Shown: positions 33,030 to 44,801, counted from the stretch's first letter. The stretch is 64,000 bases of DNA from Hymenopellis radicata (GCA_015501595.1 JADNRX010000159.1:1-64000), one strand, 5' to 3'. Translations and numbers: made by a program. Notes: a model not told the origin generated them from the letters alone.

Positions 33030-34040
33030 ATGGCTCAGATGTTCTGGGGCATTTGCTATCAGCATAACCATCACACCGTCTCCCTCCCTCTCCTGCAGGT
33101 CTTTGCAACAGCCACGGTCAAGGAACTAGGCGCGCAGGTCAAATTGACGCAGAAATTCGTGAACGATGCGACCATTCCCATCGAAGCGGTCTATTCGTTT
33201 CCGGTGCCCGCTCGTGCGGCTGTATGTCAATTCATAATGGTGAAACAGGACGGAACGAGGGTACAAGGCCTCGTCCAAGAGAAGTCAGAGGCGCGAAAGA
33301 CCTACGATTCGGCCTTGGCCGAAGGGAAAAACTGCGTCTTTAGCGACCCAGCAAACACCGGATGGTGAGTCGCATTTACTTCTATCACTCTTCGTTTCGA
33401 TTGACTAAGTACTTTACAGTATTTCAAGTCTCTGTCGGGAACCTTGCGCCTCAGGAGGAAATCCAAATCGAGCTCACTTACGCGACAGAACTCACAGAGG
33501 ACGATAAAAACGATTCCATCCAGCTACATCTCCCCGCGCACATTGGCTGTCGCTACGGCCAAGTTCCTTCACCAATTATAACCACCAAATCCCCGTTCAT
33601 TAACGTCGACGTTTCTGTCGAATCTGTCTCTCCCATCAATAAAATCGGCTCTCCGTCTCATTCCATCTCAACAGAGCTTGGTCCGGATCCTTCGATTCCT
33701 AGCGAACAGGATCTTCCCTTTTCCAAATACGCACGAGTTTCTTTGGCCTCGAACAGTCCGCTGGAGAAGGACTTTGTCCTCACCATCCAGTCAGCTGGCC
33801 TCGATACACCTCGCTGCATAGCTGAGCGTCATCCGGAGCACGACACCATCGGAGTGTTGCTGACTCTTGTGCCGCGTTTCCACCTCCCCGAACCTGACAG
33901 CCAGGAATTCATCTTCTTGGTTGACCGTAGTGGGTCCATGCAAGGAAATCGTATCACTGCGGCTCGCAGGGCACTCATTATCATGCTCCGCTCGCTTGAG
34001 GTATGCACTTGGGAGATTATGTGTGTTTTATAGGAGTTGT
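33030..34040 (+). pseudogene. VIT/von Willebrand A domain protein, truncated
   Basis: Start ATG 33030 (MAQMFWGICYQ). Exon 1 encodes a VIT (inter-alpha-trypsin inhibitor-like) domain: VKLTQKFVNDATIPIEAVYS, FPVPARAAVCQF, EKSEARKTYDSA. An extra A in the A5 run near 33327 shifts the frame; corrected, it reads EGKTASLATQQTPD and joins through an intron (gtgagt...tttacag) to VFQVSVGNLAPQEEIQIELT. The VWA domain begins at FIFLVDRSGSMQGNR with the DxSGS metal-site motif (about 33910). The match stops near 34040, shortly after the first helix, so about half of the usual protein is missing. Proteins of this type are cytoplasmic or secreted adhesion/scaffold proteins of unknown role in fungi. Confidence 0.8.
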
Positions 34041-34499
34041 CTGACTATATGGTAAGTATACCTATCTTGCGTTAGTATTCCCAGCATACCACGAGCTTAA
34101 ACGTAGAAACTTTTCAGCGGGGAACGAAGTGGGACGTACAAGGCTGACGTCGGGCTGGTTCGGCTGGGATTTCCTGGCTTGAAACCGCGGAATGAACATT
34201 GAGGCGCCGCAGTACTCTTGCCTTCCTCCTTCATGTTCGTCGGAGCAACCCGGACCTCGGCGACTTTTACCGCGAATTGTGCGCGCATTTCGGATACATC
34301 GCACAAGTCGGACTGATTGCACATACTTGGTCATCCAAAAGTCAGCTCTTACTCATCCGAATCTGCTGCCATGGCCCGCACTGAGCGTTCGCCACGCATT
34401 GAACGCGCCAGCAGCTTGGTCAACAAGACAGCCAAGCTATTGTAGGGCATATAAGAAGAATGGAAACCAACCGCTCGACAACAGCTGTCTCTTTCAACT

Positions 34500-35710
34500 A
34501 TGACAGCAACAATTCCCTCCTCTTCTGTTACCATCTCTGTCAGGGCCATTAATACCGGCTCCACCGAAACAGCCCTTCCAGCTTTGGCCTTTCTCTCTCC
34601 CATCCCACTAGGCAATGAAGTTTATCATGCACCCATGTACGCGTTCCTTCTGGAACATCCATCTGGCCAAAGACTCTTGTTCGACTTGGGGATGAGGAAG
34701 GACGAATCCAATCTGGCGCCTGCTGTTCAAGGACTGATTAAGCTCTGGCACGATCATGGCTTGCGCGGTCTGGTCGTTGACGAGGATGTTGTTGAACAAC
34801 TCGCGTCGGGCGGTTTGAAGACCTCCGACATAGAGACCGTTATTTGGAGGTAAGCAGTTTTCACACCGAACGGGGATATTCATTGATTCCGATAGCCATA
34901 CCCATATAGATCACATTGGCAAGACCGTTTATTTGCTCTTGAGAGATATCTAGCTGATCAAAATCTCCCAAGGCGACATGAGGTTATTCCCTTCAACGAC
35001 CGAACTTGTAGTTGGTCCCGGATCTGACTTGAAGACATACCCGAGCACTCCTGATGCCTCGTTGACAGAAAGCGACCTTCAGTATGCGCAACTCTCAATG
35101 TCGTATCCTTACTGTAAACCTAACATCATTTTAAGAGGCCGGAAAGTAACAGAGTTAAAAAAACTTCACCCTGGACGTTGGAGGCTACAAAGCGCTGGAC
35201 TACTTCTCTGATGGGAGCTTGTACATCCTCAATTCTCCTGGTGTACGCATTTATGTGCCCCTCCCGAACAATACACGATCTCCTAAATCATTTACAGCAC
35301 TGTCCCGGGCATATAAGCGCCCTAGTTAGGGTTACGCCTACTTCTTTTGTCCTCTTAGGTGGTGATTCGTGCCATCACCCGGCCCAAATTCGTACTCTAC
35401 GTGCCCCAGAGACATGGTATCTGCCGTGCCGAATGCGAAGGCCAACGAACCCCTCTTGACCTTGCCGGGTCCTGGGGGACCGTCTGCGTACCACGATAGA
35501 GAGCAGGCAATCCAGACAATTGGAAAGCTCGCGGCACTGGATGCAGATGCCAATATTCTACTTTTGTTGGCACATGACAGTACGCTTCCGGGCGTGATAG
35601 ACGAGTTTCCGAAGGACGTGAAGGCATGGAAGGAGAAGGGATGGAAAGACAAGTTAATGTGGGCCTTTATGGACACGAATAGCCCTGCGTATAGGTTCGA
35701 GGCGAAGTAA
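34500..35710 (+). pseudogene. Metallo-beta-lactamase-fold hydrolase, disrupted
   Basis: Start ATG 34500. Exon 1 gives a beta-rich N-terminus (YAFLLEHPSGQRLLFDLGMR) and SDIETVIW; exon 2 supplies the zinc motif HTHIDHIG (H-x-H-x-D-H), followed by a GC-AG intron, FPSTTELVVGPG, and later LDYFSDGSLYILNSPGHCPG with the third histidine and GGDSCHH with the bridging acid. An extra A in the A7 run near 35161 shifts the frame. After AQIR about 45 residues of the family are missing, then QTIGKLAALDADANILLLLA HDSTLP completes the C-terminus. Family members are lactonases or related hydrolases. Probably inactive because of the shift and the deletion. Confidence 0.78.
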
Positions 35711-36280
35711 AGACTGGACACGATTTTTTGACCATTTTTATCTCACAATTATACCTATAGCAAACTGAGAAGTGTCTACCGCATATCTGACGGTGATGTT
35801 AATGCGAAAAGGAAGATTCACTGGGACTGTTAACTCGTTGTTGGACCTTGTAAGTGTATAGTACTCACAATCATCAGAATTGCGGGAACCCCAACGTGCC
35901 ATCGGTGATTCGGTAGAAACCACAGACTGAGCAAGACCAAAGGTTCAACTGAGCTCAGGCAATGTTCGGTGATAGCCGGCAACTGGGTAACCGTCACACG
36001 ACCACCAGCCACCACCTCCGTATTTACGAACTTGAACTCCCAGGTAAACAAACGAGGTTTGTCTGTGGCGGTTCTGCACCTCGCTATAAAATCGAAGACT
36101 TGTTACTGCTGCCAGGTCTCTGTCGGCCTCTAATTGGCGGCTGCAACTCGCTATGAGACCTCTGGAACCGAAATCGCTGGAGCCTTCTGTCATATTGATG
36201 TTCAAATATAGCTGGACTAACGCCAGCGACGTTGGTGCCGCCTTACTGCTGCCTTCGTAGTTTGTATCCACCCGTATCGC
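35711..36280 (-). other. Possible decayed membrane-protein remnant
   Basis: Minus-strand frames include LSSVEPLVLLSLWFLPNHRW followed by HVGVPAILMI, reminiscent of the W-x(n)-W-x-V-x3-P helix boundary of fungal seven-helix proteins. No intact exons are seen. Low confidence. Confidence 0.25.
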
Positions 36281-36404
36281 ATGTCAGAACACTTCCGTTT
36301 ATTCAGGGGTGTCTATACTTGCACTTTGACTGACCGTGTGCCCACGCCGGTCGCTTGCCAGTCGAATTGCGGTCGTACCCAACCTTCGGAACACGCTGTC
36401 GAAT

Positions 36405-36720
36405 TGCTCAGCGTCATCGTGCGTCATAGGCGCTCGACTGCTCGATCCATCGCGCGTCGGCCGCCACGCCAATTGCCACAGGCCTGCTGCCGTCTCGAGG
36501 CCTTTACCGCTATACAGAATCCTGGCTGTCCTTTCCCCTCGTTGTCCAAGGCATATATCTCGGGTATCGCGTCGCCAACCCCAGCGTCTGTCAAGCTAGG
36601 TTGTACCCAATTTTTGGAGCACGCTGCCCGCACACTTCCTAAAACGGATGAGACAGTCTGCTGTGACGCGCGCGCGCGTCATTGTGCGTCATCGAGAAGC
36701 GCGTCTTTTCGCGTATAAAA
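36405..36720 (+). promoter_or_regulatory. CsbD-like gene promoter with CRE/ATF-like sites
   Basis: Paired copies of gcgtcatYgtgcgtcat occur at about 36411-36428 and 36675-36692, giving at least four TGACGCA-type elements, the binding consensus of ATF/CREB stress bZIP factors. TATAAAA lies at 36714-36720, 87 nt before the ATG. Binding is inferred. Confidence 0.5.
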
Positions 36721-36806
36721 GCCAGCTCTGAACGGTGAGGACATTCAGTTCCCTCTTGCCCACCTTCTCCCACCATCGACATCTCTCATACCAATCTCTC
36801 TTCACG

Positions 36807-37356
36807 ATGACTGACGCAAGGTGTGCCCGTATCTTTTATCGTCGTGCGCATCGTCGAGCTTACGCGCAACTGCAGCAAATCCTCTGGCCAGTTCAACTCT
36901 GTTGTTGGCAACGTCAAGCAGGCTGTAAGAATCGTTTCACGCGTCGTCGTCGTCGTCTAATCTTTGTGTGTACAGGCTGGAGAGGCCGTCGGCTCCGACT
37001 CTATGCGCAACTCTGGCAAGCAGCAACACGCTGAAGGCGAGGTCTGTTTCTACCGCCGTCCAACGCGTACGCTAGCGCTGACGACCCTTGTTAGGCTGAG
37101 ACTACGACCGCGAAAGCTGAAGGTTACATCGCAGGAGGCATGGACTACGTCAAGGTAAGCCTGGTTTTCGTTGTGACGAACAACGCTCAAATTTGTTAGG
37201 GCACAATGAACAGCGTAGCGGGAGCAGTCATGGGCGACGGTACCCAGCAAGCAAAGGGCAAGTCACTTGTTTGTACGCGTCAGGAATTAGACTGACAGTA
37301 ATCCAGGTAACGCCCAGCAAGAGAAGGGTAGCGCCCAGCAGCACATGAACAAGTAA
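36807..37356 (+). CDS. CsbD-like stress-response protein
   Basis: Six small exons (36807-36820, 36876-36924, 36976-37041, 37095-37154, 37200-37257, 37307-37356) join to 297 nt, 98 aa, without interruption; the last intron is GC-AG. The product is hydrophilic and rich in G, Q, A and K: SSGQFNSVVGNVKQAAGEAV, GSDSMRNSGKQQHAEGE, MDYVKGTMNSVAGAVMGDG and an NAQQEKGSAQQHMNK tail, the repeating pattern of CsbD-like proteins (G-x-x-K-Q/E-x-x-G). These are general stress proteins in bacteria and are strongly expressed in stressed fungi; molecular role unknown. A TATA box and paired TGACGCA motifs upstream fit stress control. Confidence 0.88.
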
Positions 37357-37610
37357 ACGACACGATTAGTTGCATGTTGTAATCCACACTTTTCAATGTA
37401 TAATTCGCGTCGACTTGAGATTCGCTCCGGAACGTGTTACTAAGATTGTTTCTTCGCGAAGCGCAAGATCTGAGGCCTCTTTTCGTGAATCGTCTCCAAC
37501 TGTGGGATGTAGTTGCCCAGCGCTCAACCCCAAACAAGTTTTACACTATTAAGTACACGATAGAAATACAACGGTCCGACATCTAACACTACTAACGATA
37601 CATATGCAAA

Positions 37611-39040
37611 TTAATTCACTCCTTTCCGCCTTTTGGATGACCCTCCCTCCTCGTCATCCTGCGCTTTCCTCTTATTTGGCGGCGCAGCCAAATTGAAAGG
37701 CGCAGGTTTCGTGGCTGCTTCCATCGCAAATGGTCTCGACGGTTCCAACGTGAAGGGTACTGGCTTCGCCACCTCGAAATCAGCCATCCTGTGCATCTGC
37801 TCTCCAGCCTCGGGCGGATCATCCAACGACAACAGTCCTTCCGGCAGCGGCACAGACGGCGCTTCGACGAGCTTGTTTGGTGATAGGTAGTCGGGAAAGG
37901 AGCCAAAGACTTTGGCCCATTCCTGCGGTGTAATGTCCGCGAGCGCGTTGGTAAGTGATGGTGAAGGGATACCGAAATTGGGTAGGGGAGAGCCGGTGCG
38001 GAAGAAGGTGTCGAATGTCGGACCAGGGGATGAGGGAGGCTTGGTGCAGTCAGCGGCACTAGGCTGTGAAAAGGAAGGTGGGAGAGACGTGGGAGTTGGG
38101 ATATTCGGCTTCACGGCGGCAGACAACGTGGGTGTTGGGGTGGTTGGAGAAAGTTCAGGTGTAGGGAGGTTCTCTGAGGTCGGTTTATCTAGCTATCGTA
38201 TTAGCCATGACCACCAAGGAAGAAGTGAACACACCCTCCGACTGAAATAATTTTCGTTTTCCGTCCTCGATCATTAAGAGCCCTTGTTGCATGGGTCGCG
38301 ACGCGGGGATGGGTATTGGTGATAGCTCACTTCCCTGCGACTTGGCCTTCTCCCTCAACTGCCCCACGAAACTGGCCAGAAATCTGACAATGCGGTTGAT
38401 CGCGTCCTGCTGCTGGTCGTAGCGCTGGCGGGCCTTGTGCGCCTCATCCCATAGCACCCGGTCCGCCTGTTTAAGATCGGCTAGGTCCTGCGCGATCTGT
38501 GTCTGCGTGTGGCGGATCGTGCTAATCATCGCATCAACATCCTCTGCCCCGTTTCCGTCCACCGGAACGAGGGCGTGCTGCTGGTCTGGCTTGACCTGCT
38601 TTTTGCGTTCGATGAAGACGAGCTGCTCCTCCCGCCCCCGTCGAAAGTACGGGTGCATAAACTCGACTTGCTCGGTAGACGCGAGCAGGCCTTGTTGGAG
38701 GTGAGGAATCTTGTGGAAACCGTACATGTTGAGCTGTCTCACAAAGGATGCGAATTTGTTGTGTTTAAACCAGTGGGGAAGATGGGTCTTGGCGAGGTCC
38801 TCAGCAGAGTGAACTGAAGCTACATTGAGTACCGCCAACTTGGCGAACAAGGGCACTCACCATAAAATGAACCTCCATCCTCCGACCAGGATATCACGTC
38901 GTCTGTTGACGGATCCTCGATGATGCTGTTCGCTTTGATTAAATGTCAAAAGTGTTTAGCCATTTACGCACTCACGTATAAAGCTTTTGAAGGAACATGG
39001 GGACGCGGTTGTTGTTTACTTGTATTCGCTGATTTTCCAT
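37611..39040 (-). CDS. Heat-shock-type (HSF) transcription factor
   Basis: Start ATG 39038-39040; four exons in frame to a stop at 37611. The DNA-binding domain is near the N-terminus: VPMFLQKLYT, DVISWSEDGGSF, FKHNKFASFVRQLNMYGFHK (recognition helix), then a linker and coiled-coil heptad region (STIRHTQTQIAQDLADLKQA, AINRIVRFLASFVGQLREK) for trimerisation. The C-terminal half is disordered and proline/serine-rich, ending in a basic patch (NKRKAQDDEEGGSSKRRKG), a likely nuclear localisation signal. About 380 aa. HSF proteins bind nGAAn repeats in promoters of chaperone genes. Agaricomycetes have several HSF-domain paralogues, so I do not assign a symbol. The neighbouring CsbD-like stress gene is convergent with it. 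Confidence 0.92.
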
Positions 39041-39362
39041 GGTGGTCAGTGGGCGAGGCTTTGACTAGGAGATTGGGATGATGGGGGTAAGAGACGAGCT
39101 GTAAATTGAAGAAACCAAGTGCCGACTTCGGCAAAGGCTAATCGATCTTCCATATCTTCTATGACGCGAACGTGAATGTCGAAGTGTATTCCTTCATTGC
39201 GAGTGAGATCCGTTATCTATGGCGTATGAATTATTTCTGGGTCAGTTCTCAACATAACCGTCTACACTGATAAGTGCATGACGATTTCGCGACTGAAATG
39301 AAGAAGCATTTCGTCCTGGGGCCTACAGATTATTGCCATTCTACTTCCTCGCTCGATATTAT

Positions 39363-41666
39363 TTACACCGTGTTAAGGCTACGCGCTTCAGACACGGAAC
39401 CGTCCTTCTCTGGACCGATCTCTACTATAACCTCGCTCACTTCACTTCTCCGTGTTGACGTACGCATCAACGTAGACGGCGGCAGGGTGGTGAACTGAAC
39501 TGGTGTTACGCGAGTGCTATCGGTGGTCACCTCCCATAAGGAACCGTAAGATAGGACAAGTATGAAGGTCATGACAGGAATTATGACCTGCGATGTTCTA
39601 CGTTCAGCTTTTCAATACTCGTAACAGAAGATGTGGCGCTCACAGAAACGTGGGGCATAACGTCCGTGAATATCAATGTGACAACAGCACTCGTGCCATT
39701 CGTATGTGATGAGAGACTCATTATGAGGATGAACGCGGTCTTTCGGAGGATATGATCAATCGGACTGAACAGTTAGGCGAGCACTCACGTTTACGAGAAA
39801 GTAGATGAATCCAGCTTCCGACAGTAGGCGAAGGATTTTCTGTGCCATAGACATCTTTGACCTTTGCAGCATGTACCTCATCTCAACGCGATGAGACCTA
39901 TACAAAGTCAGTCTTAATCGTGAAGGTAGCCGGTGCCTTGAAACTGACCATCCGATATACGCACAGACTCCTTCCCATTCGCTCTTACGCCCAGCAAAAT
40001 AATCTCACTTCCTTGGGCGGGTGGATGGAAGGATGTGGAATAGATTACGAACACATTTTGATCTAATCTACTTGTTATCTCTTATCTCCCTTATCTTAGC
40101 TCTCCCATCAAACCTTAATTATTTAGCTAGGGCGTAAGAGCGACTGGCATAACTTGCAAGGTTTGTTTGTTTGGCTGCGGCATCTGGCGCATATCCACCA
40201 TGTCGGGACCGTGCCTCATGTTCAACTATAGACTGGCGGGCTCCGCGAACTCACCCGTGTACCGCTGTGTCATGAAACCTAGAGGGAATACAATTTATTT
40301 ATTTTCCCACTGAATAACCACTGTTTCAATGGCCACTACCGGTAACTTGAGCTGCTTCTTGAAGTTCTCGAAAAATAATCATAGTTGAGGCACGGTCCCC
40401 CGCAAATGGCCAGAAATGCGGTGCAGGTAAGATTCAAGAATGCAGTCAACTGTGAGTATGCATTGCCATCATGCCGTGAGTATCTGTACAAGACACGGAA
40501 CACTAATTTATTTTTCATATGTGCATCTGTGTAGAGCTTGCGACGACTTATGTGTGTGGATCTTGCCACCCGACACCAACCTGACACTGTGTCGCGCTGG
40601 TCGCCCGTGGCCTCGACGTGCTGGATGGTGTTGCCAAACAAACAGCACCCTACAAGTTATGCCAGTCGCTCTTACGCCCTAGCAGAATAATTAAGGTTTG
40701 GAGTACTTATATAAGCATCAAAATATGATCGAGGGTTCGAATCACGGTCAAGACAATATATTTTCAACGCCACATAGGGATTTAGGATTATTCTGCTGGG
40801 CGTAAGAGCGAATGGGAAGGAGTCTGATATACGCAATGATGCACGTCGACAAGAGATTGGTGAGCAGAGATAGACTCAGATTCGCGAGCACCGTTGGACG
40901 GCACGAGCCGGTGGGCACGAACGTCTTCTCCGTATTCGAGGTGTCTCCCTGGACACATTTCAGCGCAACAGGCATCGTTCCTGTTTCAGGTGTGAGCACA
41001 AAACATAGAGTCTCAGCCGAGCGCTTGCCCAAGTACGCCAGTAAACAGGCTATCGGAGCGATCAGAAGTCGCCGAGCAACTTTGTTATCCGCAGATAGGG
41101 CGACCGCGCGCCACAATACGATCGCATCGCCCAAGAGCATCTAGCGACTTGCGTAAGGAAACTTGTGTAAGCGGGTCGTGGAGGAGCTCCATACCAAGAC
41201 AACCAACGTTGTCTGCGCCAACACATCCAGGATCTCTATTTCTTTTGGAGAAAGGCGGAAATCTGGGTTCCCCGCCGAAGCCCTCATGCGAACTTCGTAG
41301 AAGAACCAGAAGATATCCATGGCGTAAAGCAGAGTCGTCAAGCAGAACATGAGGACGAGCATCCCCATAATCAGGATGCGGTTTCTCCTCATTGACTGTC
41401 TGAAAAAGTTCAGTCGCCGAAAGTGTCACTCTAGCCGCTATGACTTACCGACGAAAGTGGACCTGCAAGAAGATGAGAAGTAGCAGGCATGACAGCGAGA
41501 ACGCTAGGAACGGAGTAGTTTGACATGAGCAGGCTGGCAGACTTCAATAGTAACCCTGGCACTCACTCCAGGTCACGCTCTCCACCAAAACAGGCACGAC
41601 GCCCTTCAGCACCCATTCGTTCGTCGACGGAAGAGGCGGGCCCGCTGTGCCAGTGGTATCCGACAT
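39363..41666 (-). pseudogene. Seven-helix membrane protein disrupted by a TIR element
   Basis: Start ATG 41664-41666 (MSDTTGTAGPPLP). Spliced exons give a hydrophobic helix (FSLSCLLLLIFLQVHFR), RRNRILIMGMLVLMFCLTTL, ALGDAIVLWRAVAL-type helix (LLGDAIVLWRAVALSADN), LIAPIACLLAYLG, SLSLLTNLLSTCIIAYI, then, across the insertion, GWSHRVEMRYMLQRSKM, KILRLLSEAGFIYFLVN, TAFILIMSLSSHTNG and VIIPVMTFILVLSYGS, ending EARSLNTV at 39363. This is a fungal multi-pass family related to receptor-like DUF6533/6534 proteins. Removing the 863-bp element and one copy of its 9-bp duplication restores an unbroken frame, so the element is the only defect. The insertion is in an exon. Confidence 0.85.
39964..40826. 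mobile_element. Foldback-like element with 9-bp target duplication
   Basis: Perfect 33-bp terminal inverted repeats (starting CAGACTCCTTCCCATTCGCT) flanked by a 9-bp duplication atatacgca (39955-39963 and 40827-40835). A second inverted pair lies inside (about 40111-40160 and 40652-40700; GGGCGTAAGAGCGACTGGCA), so each end is a unit of about 190 bp that itself begins and ends with related GCTCTTACGCCC sequences. The 490-bp centre has no transposase. The 9-bp duplication suggests a Mutator-like relative, but the CAG start is not diagnostic. Confidence 0.85.
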
Positions 41667-42290
41667 GGTAGCTGGGGTCCGAAGACGGTATGGCCAGAAA
41701 CGAGTCTTCAACCTTGGGGCATTTTATGGGACAATCACATCGTGCAGGGTAACCCCTCCTTCGCATTCATTCGCATGATCATCATGAAACCTAGGAATGA
41801 AGTGGATCAGAGAGGGAATCTGCAGTCTGTCAATGAAGCCATACGGCATGTTATATGTATAGTGCCTCGTACCTGAGTACGAGAACAACTCGGATCAACA
41901 GCCAACGAGGAAAGTAGTACGATACTTTTGTGGCCGACGCAGTTCGCATAGACACGCTTCGAGATTGATAACGAAAATCTCCTACTAGACGGAAACCTAT
42001 CGACGTCTCTTTGGAAGTTGGACTGATTTCCGGGGCACGCTGCATGGTATCTGTTTGAAACCAAGTGTGCACTGCTCCAAGGACTTATCAAACCACGGCG
42101 TTATTCTTAATTGAACACTTCAGATTCGACCCCCTGCGCGTCACTGATGATTCGTTGACATCAGTGCTTTCGGCTATAGAGGGCGAGGTCATTATACAAC
42201 GACTCGAATCCTACGGGTTCACGTTAAAACCGACAACCAGATCACCAGAAAACTAACCATGAAGACATGTCGAAGGAACGAAGGAAGTAT
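41667..42290. other. Intergenic, nothing recognised
   Basis: Probably the promoter of the seven-helix gene. Short frames only on both strands. Confidence 0.4.
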
Positions 42291-42291
42291 A

Positions 42292-42705
42292 TCACTCAGT
42301 CGGGTACCTAAGGCACTGCTGAGGTGTAAGGACTTGGCTATGGCAAGTCCAAGTTTCTTGACGGTGGGTCGCTGAATCTAGATTTGTATCATGACCTCCC
42401 TCGTCACCGTGCTCCTGAGAAGAAGAGCACTCCATCGGCGTGAACGAAAGACCGACCTTGACTGCTGATGCGACCAGAGCGATCAACAGTGCCAACTGGC
42501 AGAAACAAACATACAAATCGAAATCAAGCACGACGTAAAGAATATGAAGGAATATCATACAAGTAACCATGAAACCGGTGCAATCGTCGCCTTCAATCAA
42601 GATCAGTGCCGCCTGCCTACCACGTTTAATTAGATTACCGACTTGCACCAGCGACCAAGAAGACGCCGCCGCCACCAACACCTGCTCAAAATTCCCCTGA
42701 CACAA
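42292..42705 (-). CDS. Possible small membrane protein or BTB tail
   Basis: Minus-strand frame of 137 codons: MCQGNFEQVLVAAASSWSLV followed by a strongly hydrophobic stretch (VTCMIFLHILYVVLDFDLYV, LALLIALVASAVKVGLSF). The first part, preceded in frame by VKCEL, resembles the C-terminal C-x2-C element seen in agaric BTB proteins, and the gene just upstream encodes one, so this could be its last exon plus downstream sequence rather than a separate gene. Confidence 0.3.
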   Translation of the reverse strand: MCQGNFEQVLVAAASSWSLVQVGNLIKRGRQAALILIEGDDCTGFMVTCMIFLHILYVVLDFDLYVCFCQLALLIALVASAVKVGLSFTPMECSSSQEHGDEGGHDTNLDSATHRQETWTCHSQVLTPQQCLRYPTE

Positions 42706-42746
42706 TTCACACTTGACCTCACCCGCCTACTGTCTCATCAAAGCGA

Positions 42747-43567
42747 CTAGCAACGGGGCAGACAAGTCTGCATAACCCCGCGCATCGGCTTCCACATACA
42801 CGAGGGGAACGACCGCCACCAACCTGTTTTGGCTTCGTCGACCACCTGCGCAGCGGCTGCACTTTGAGGATCCGCCTTGCAATTCGACGCCTCATGTACA
42901 GGCGGCATCCGAGGAGGATCTGCTTCAATCGATCCATCCTGACGGAGTGCAAAAGGAACAGCCGTCCGAGGTACCTCCCGCCCATGCGTTCAGCCATATC
43001 CTCCGTCAGTTCAGACAGCTTGAACGACAGGAGATGTCCCGACACCAGCACAGCCAAGGCGCCGATGTTGTGGTGAGCGGCAAGTATGTACGCCTCTATA
43101 GGATGGTGCCGGGCGTGCAAGTAAATGAGGTTGGACAGGTGTTTGGTTGGGGTAATAAACGTAGTGGGGAAAAGGTCGTACAGAGGGAGGCGGTGGACTG
43201 CAGAGATGAGAGTGTCAAAGGAGGGGTTGTAAGGAGCACTGAGGATATTGTAGAGAGCGTCACGGTGAATGATATTCAGCACGATCGACTCTGCCTCGAT
43301 ATCTCCCGTCGCCAATGACGTCCCTAACGCGTTGCTAGACTCATCAGTCAGGATGCGACGGTGTACACAGAATAAGATTTCATCGGAGCTCTTAAGCACG
43401 ATAGTGGGAGGAACCGAAGGTATAAGACAGACGGTTGGAGCCGTGGATACGGACCACTGTTGGTCACCTGAAGGGATGATAGTCCACACTACAGTGCCGT
43501 TCAGCGCCTGTTTGCTCAGAGGGTAAAGGTCCTGGCGATGACTGCACATCTCGCTGTGAGAGGTCAT
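42747..43567 (-). CDS. BTB/POZ-domain protein, one frameshift
   Basis: Start ATG 43565-43567. After a short leader, IVLKSSDEILFCVHRRILTD and SIVLNIIHRDALYNILSAPY match the BTB fold used for dimerisation and cullin-3 or partner binding; the helical remainder (LSNLIYLHARHHPIEAYILA AHHN, LLSFKLSELTEDMAERMGGR, YLGRLFLLHSVRMDRLKQIL) is typical of the expanded BTB family of Agaricomycetes. A one-base loss near 42916 shifts the frame; corrected, the C-terminus reads EASNCKADPQSAAAAQVVDE, GWWRSFPSC and ends CLPRC at 42747. Function of this paralogue unknown. Confidence 0.75.
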
Positions 43568-44801
43568 TTATGACGCCTCGGAAGATGTCCTGCATCTTCC
43601 CACAAGAAGACATCGCCTCAACCTCGTCGCCCTTCAGGTTCAAGGAACATTGAATCGTGCCCGTCTTGCTAGTGAACAGCGCGAGTTGGTAATGCACGAA
43701 GTAATTTCAACCTCTGCTTTGGACCTATGGCCGACTCAGCCTATACATTCTCCAAGGACAGGAAGACCTCTTACAAGCGTGCCCGAAGCTTCAATAGCGC
43801 TGATTATCACCAGTCTGAATAATATGGACTGGCTACCCTTCGACAGCGAACAGGAGGAAGTGTGCAGAAGGTATGCCATGTTTCGTCTGAAACGCTCCTT
43901 TCTTCCGTTAATCCGGTTGCCTAACTTGGTACGCGTTGGTGAATATATGCGTTCAACGAGTAAGTGCATTTGGAAGGTGAGTTGCAGTTGTCGCGTGATG
44001 TTCACTGTTCAGCGTCCTGTATAAGAGTCAAGCTTCTTCATGAATGACAACTAAATGACGGACAGATATGTGAACTTTGCAACCCGTTTCTCAGACTACA
44101 AGTCCCTAGGCGAGTCTTGAGGTGTACATGCAGTGCTTTTCGGAAAACACAGATTGCCCTTTTCCTTTCGATCCTGGCCGAACAAAAAGTCCACCGTAAT
44201 CGTCCGGCGCGCCCTTTCAACTGGCAGAATAGCTACAGTATCCAGTTACCGTATAGCTTATGTCCGTCGCTGATGCGTACGCGCCGCTTTTCGGTATCGT
44301 CTTGTCGCTGTTGGAGGCTGTTGGTGGAAACATATGTAACGCACGACATCACACTCCACGGTCTTCGAGCACGTGATGAAAAACAAGTTAAAACACCCTG
44401 TTTTGTCCTGTTCTAGATCTTGGAATCGAACGCCATCGACATATCGATTTAGTGCCGTTGGTCCTTCGTATTTTGTCGGTGAGTAGAAATTATTGCACAA
44501 ATATTCCAGGATCTGTGTACGTCAGGATTGACGCCACACTTCAGTGATCTGAATCAGCTTACCTCTAAAGGGTTCTTCGTACGCTACGAAATCTCGTATC
44601 ATTCTTGTCATGGCTCTACCTACGGTGATGTCGTGTTCTGTTTTGCTTCCCTTGGCACCTGAGCTTGACTTGGTATTTGCTCGAACGGAGCGTTTTCCTT
44701 GCTTGCCTCGCTGTCTTAGACACTCTATGACGCAGATTCAACCGAGACATGTTCCCTCTCTTTGACCAGCACTGCCAACCAAAGCGCCGCATCTTGCCAC
44801 C
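43568..44801. other. Intergenic with unassigned frames
   Basis: A plus-strand frame at 43650-44024 and minus-strand shadows lack recognised motifs and exon structure. The 3' part is the promoter of the gene at 44802. Confidence 0.35.

Noticed and set aside
40725..40760. tRNA-like B box (gggttcgaatcac) suggesting a SINE or tRNA gene
   Set aside because: The flanking bases cannot pair as a T-stem, and there is no A box or acceptor stem.
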